This document shows, piece after piece, positions 6,256-7,739 of a DNA stretch of 7,739 bases. This stretch comes from Chloroflexota bacterium (lineage in GTDB: Bacteria > Chloroflexota > Dehalococcoidia > SZUA-161 > SpSt-899), in NCBI GenBank assembly GCA_018657655.1, contig JABHWQ010000210.1, positions 1 to 7,739 on the forward strand. Reading direction: 5' to 3'. Made by a program: the position numbers and the translations under genes. Each line of letters starts with the position of its first letter. The first letter of the stretch is position 1. The notes under the pieces were generated by a model. That model had not been told where the DNA came from and did no database searches. It saw nothing but the letters and a program-made list of their open reading frames with translations.

Positions 6256-7563
6256 ATGGCAACATTCATGAATAAACAACGATATTTGCAGGAATTTGAC
6301 AGGGAGCATATCTGGCACCCTTATACCTCAATGATTGATCCGTTGCCCACATATCCGGTATTTTCCGCACGTGGCGTAAGATTGACACTTGCAGACGGAC
6401 GTGAGCTTATCGACGGCATGTCGTCGTGGTGGGCTGCCATTCATGGGTACAATCACCCTGTTTTGAATGATGCTGCACACAAACAACTGGATGCGATGTC
6501 TCACGTGATGTTCGGCGGATTGACCCACCAACCTGCAGTTGATCTCGCCTCTCTGCTGGTTGACCTCACACCTGAGCCTCTGCAAAAGGTATTTTTGAGT
6601 GACTCCGGTTCGGTAAGTGTTGAAGTGGGCATCAAGATGGCCCTGCAATATTGGTACACCCTCGGTTATCCAGAAAAGCACGAACTCCTGACCATACGCT
6701 CCGGGTATCATGGTGATACCTTCGGCGCAATGGCGGTGTGTGATCCCGAAACGGGCATGCATCACATGTTCAGCCGAATACTACCACAACATCACTTTGC
6801 CCAAGCGCCACAATGCAAATACGACGATCCTTGGAACGAAGATTACATCAGGGATTTCAAAGACATCATCGAAACACATCATAGAACACTGGCAGCAGTT
6901 ATTCTGGAACCCATAGTGCAGGGCGCCGGCGGAATGCGATTCTATTCTCCCACATATTTAAAACGTGTAAGAGAACTTTGCGATGAATTCAATGTACTCC
7001 TCATTCTGGATGAAATAGCCACCGGTTTCGGACGCACCGGCTCTATGTTTGCTTGCGAGCATGCTGACATCGTTCCCGACATAATGTGCGTGGGTAAAGC
7101 TCTCACCGGCGGGTATTTGAGTTTGGCAGCTACCCTGACAACCCAAAAGGTAAGCGATGGGATTTCCGATGGAGGTACGGGAGCACTGATGCACGGGCCA
7201 ACGTTTATGGGAAATCCACTCGCCTGCTCGATTGCGGTAGCCAGCATCAAGCTGTTGCTATCAAGCCCATGGAAAGAACTGATAAAGAATATCGAAAAAC
7301 AACTCATAGAAGAGCTAACGCCTTGCTCCCAATTACCTCAAGTAGCTGACGTCAGAGTACTTGGAGGGATCGGAGTGGTGGAGCTGACCAACCCGGTTGA
7401 CATGGCTTCTATCCAGAAAAGATTCGTTGACAAAGGCGTGTGGATCAGGCCCTTCGGGAAACTCGTTTACACCATGCCTCCCTATATAATCAGCGAACAG
7501 GATTTGACCGCAATCACTACGGCCATCGCTGAGGTCATTGCAGAGGAAGGTTTGGTCGAATGA
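6256..7563 (+). CDS. bioA: Adenosylmethionine-8-amino-7-oxononanoate aminotransferase (DAPA synthase)
   Basis: BioA is a PLP enzyme that uses S-adenosylmethionine as amino donor to turn 8-amino-7-oxononanoate (KAPA) into 7,8-diaminononanoate (DAPA), the step after BioF. The 435-residue product is full length. Family marks in order are HIWHPYTSM (18-26), DGMSSWWAAIHGYNHP (53-68), MFGGLTH, SDSGSVSVEV, GYHGDTFGAM, EPIVQGAGGM, DEIATGFGRTG (from PLP-binding Asp252), GKALTGG with PLP Schiff-base Lys281, HGPTFMGNPLAC, and RPFGKLVYTMPPYI. These distinguish BioA from generic class III aminotransferases. Starts at ATG 6256 or 6268 are both possible; neither has a clear ribosome site, and the 12-bp gap after birA suggests coupled translation. 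The stop overlaps the bioF start. Wording is strikingly close to E. coli BioA as I remember it. Confidence 0.97.
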   Translation: MATFMNKQRYLQEFDREHIWHPYTSMIDPLPTYPVFSARGVRLTLADGRELIDGMSSWWAAIHGYNHPVLNDAAHKQLDAMSHVMFGGLTHQPAVDLASLLVDLTPEPLQKVFLSDSGSVSVEVGIKMALQYWYTLGYPEKHELLTIRSGYHGDTFGAMAVCDPETGMHHMFSRILPQHHFAQAPQCKYDDPWNEDYIRDFKDIIETHHRTLAAVILEPIVQGAGGMRFYSPTYLKRVRELCDEFNVLLILDEIATGFGRTGSMFACEHADIVPDIMCVGKALTGGYLSLAATLTTQKVSDGISDGGTGALMHGPTFMGNPLACSIAVASIKLLLSSPWKELIKNIEKQLIEELTPCSQLPQVADVRVLGGIGVVELTNPVDMASIQKRFVDKGVWIRPFGKLVYTMPPYIISEQDLTAITTAIAEVIAEEGLVE

Positions 7564-7739
7564 AAACCACGATTGGCAAATACGCTTTCATAGAAGAAGA
7601 ACTGGCCAGCCGCGTACCCAGGCATCATCTGCGTACCCTCCGAACCATCAGCCCCTTGTCAGACGCGGAAGTGAGCGTTGACGGGAAGACCATGCTCAAC
7701 TTCTCCTCAAATGACTATCTGGGTCTATCCAAACACCCG
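7560..7739 (+). CDS. bioF: 8-amino-7-oxononanoate synthase (N-terminal part, cut by window edge)
   Basis: BioF is a PLP enzyme that condenses L-alanine with pimeloyl-ACP or pimeloyl-CoA to give 8-amino-7-oxononanoate, the substrate of BioA. Only the first 60 codons are in the window; the family is usually about 380-400 residues. Translation by hand starts MKTTIGKYAFIEEEL and reaches LNFSSNDYLGLSKHP at the edge. That SSNDYLGL block is the hallmark N-terminal motif of the alpha-oxoamine synthase family. The ATG overlaps the bioA stop (ATGA, 7560-7563), implying translational coupling, and AGGAAGG (7544-7550) serves as a somewhat distant ribosome site. The motif alone does not exclude related synthases such as 2-amino-3-ketobutyrate ligase (Kbl), but the position behind birA-bioA makes BioF by far the best call. 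Confidence 0.9.
   Translation, partial: MKTTIGKYAFIEEELASRVPRHHLRTLRTISPLSDAEVSVDGKTMLNFSSNDYLGLSKHP

Noticed and set aside
6328..7307. Minus-strand frames of 78-145 codons opposite bioA
   Set aside because: Antisense to a complete bioA with every catalytic motif; products are featureless.

Overview
The window holds two divergent operons around a compact 140-bp control region (about 5138-5277), plus a third gene at the left edge. It looks like an ordinary bacterial chromosome. I see no mobile element, CRISPR array, tRNA or rRNA. HrcA with a perfect CIRCE operator excludes typical enteric bacteria. The GrpE and DnaK wording resembles, from memory, Dehalococcoidia-type Chloroflexota. That assignment is tentative because no search was possible.

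Layout: (1) 1-1492, minus strand: recJ, single-strand DNA exonuclease, cut by the left edge, with its own sigma70-type promoter. (2) 1543-1578: strong intrinsic terminator closing the heat-shock operon. (3) 1600-5128, minus strand: hrcA-grpE-dnaK, read in that order from the centre leftward with gaps of 27 and 19 bp and no dnaJ behind dnaK. (4) 5138-5277: control region with a perfect CIRCE element at hrcA and a perfect BirA-type operator, TTGTCAACC-N14-GGTTGACAA, whose right arm contains the -35 box of the birA promoter. (5) 5278 to the right edge, plus strand: birA (biotin-protein ligase and biotin repressor), bioA (DAPA aminotransferase) and the first 60 codons of bioF (AON/KAPA synthase), tightly packed.

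Working together: HrcA should repress its own operon through CIRCE and release it on heat or unfolding stress, giving DnaK and its exchange factor GrpE. On the other side BirA charges biotin carboxyl carrier proteins. When biotin is plentiful it should bind the operator over its own promoter as biotinoyl-AMP complex, shutting off itself and the biotin genes bioA and bioF. The birA promoter is so close to the ATG that the mRNA should be leaderless or nearly so.

No wholly new system was found. The most interesting points are the self-regulating birA-bioA-bioF operon, the predicted leaderless birA transcript, the tight packing of two unrelated stress and nutrient switches, and an E. coli-like BioA in a non-enteric setting.
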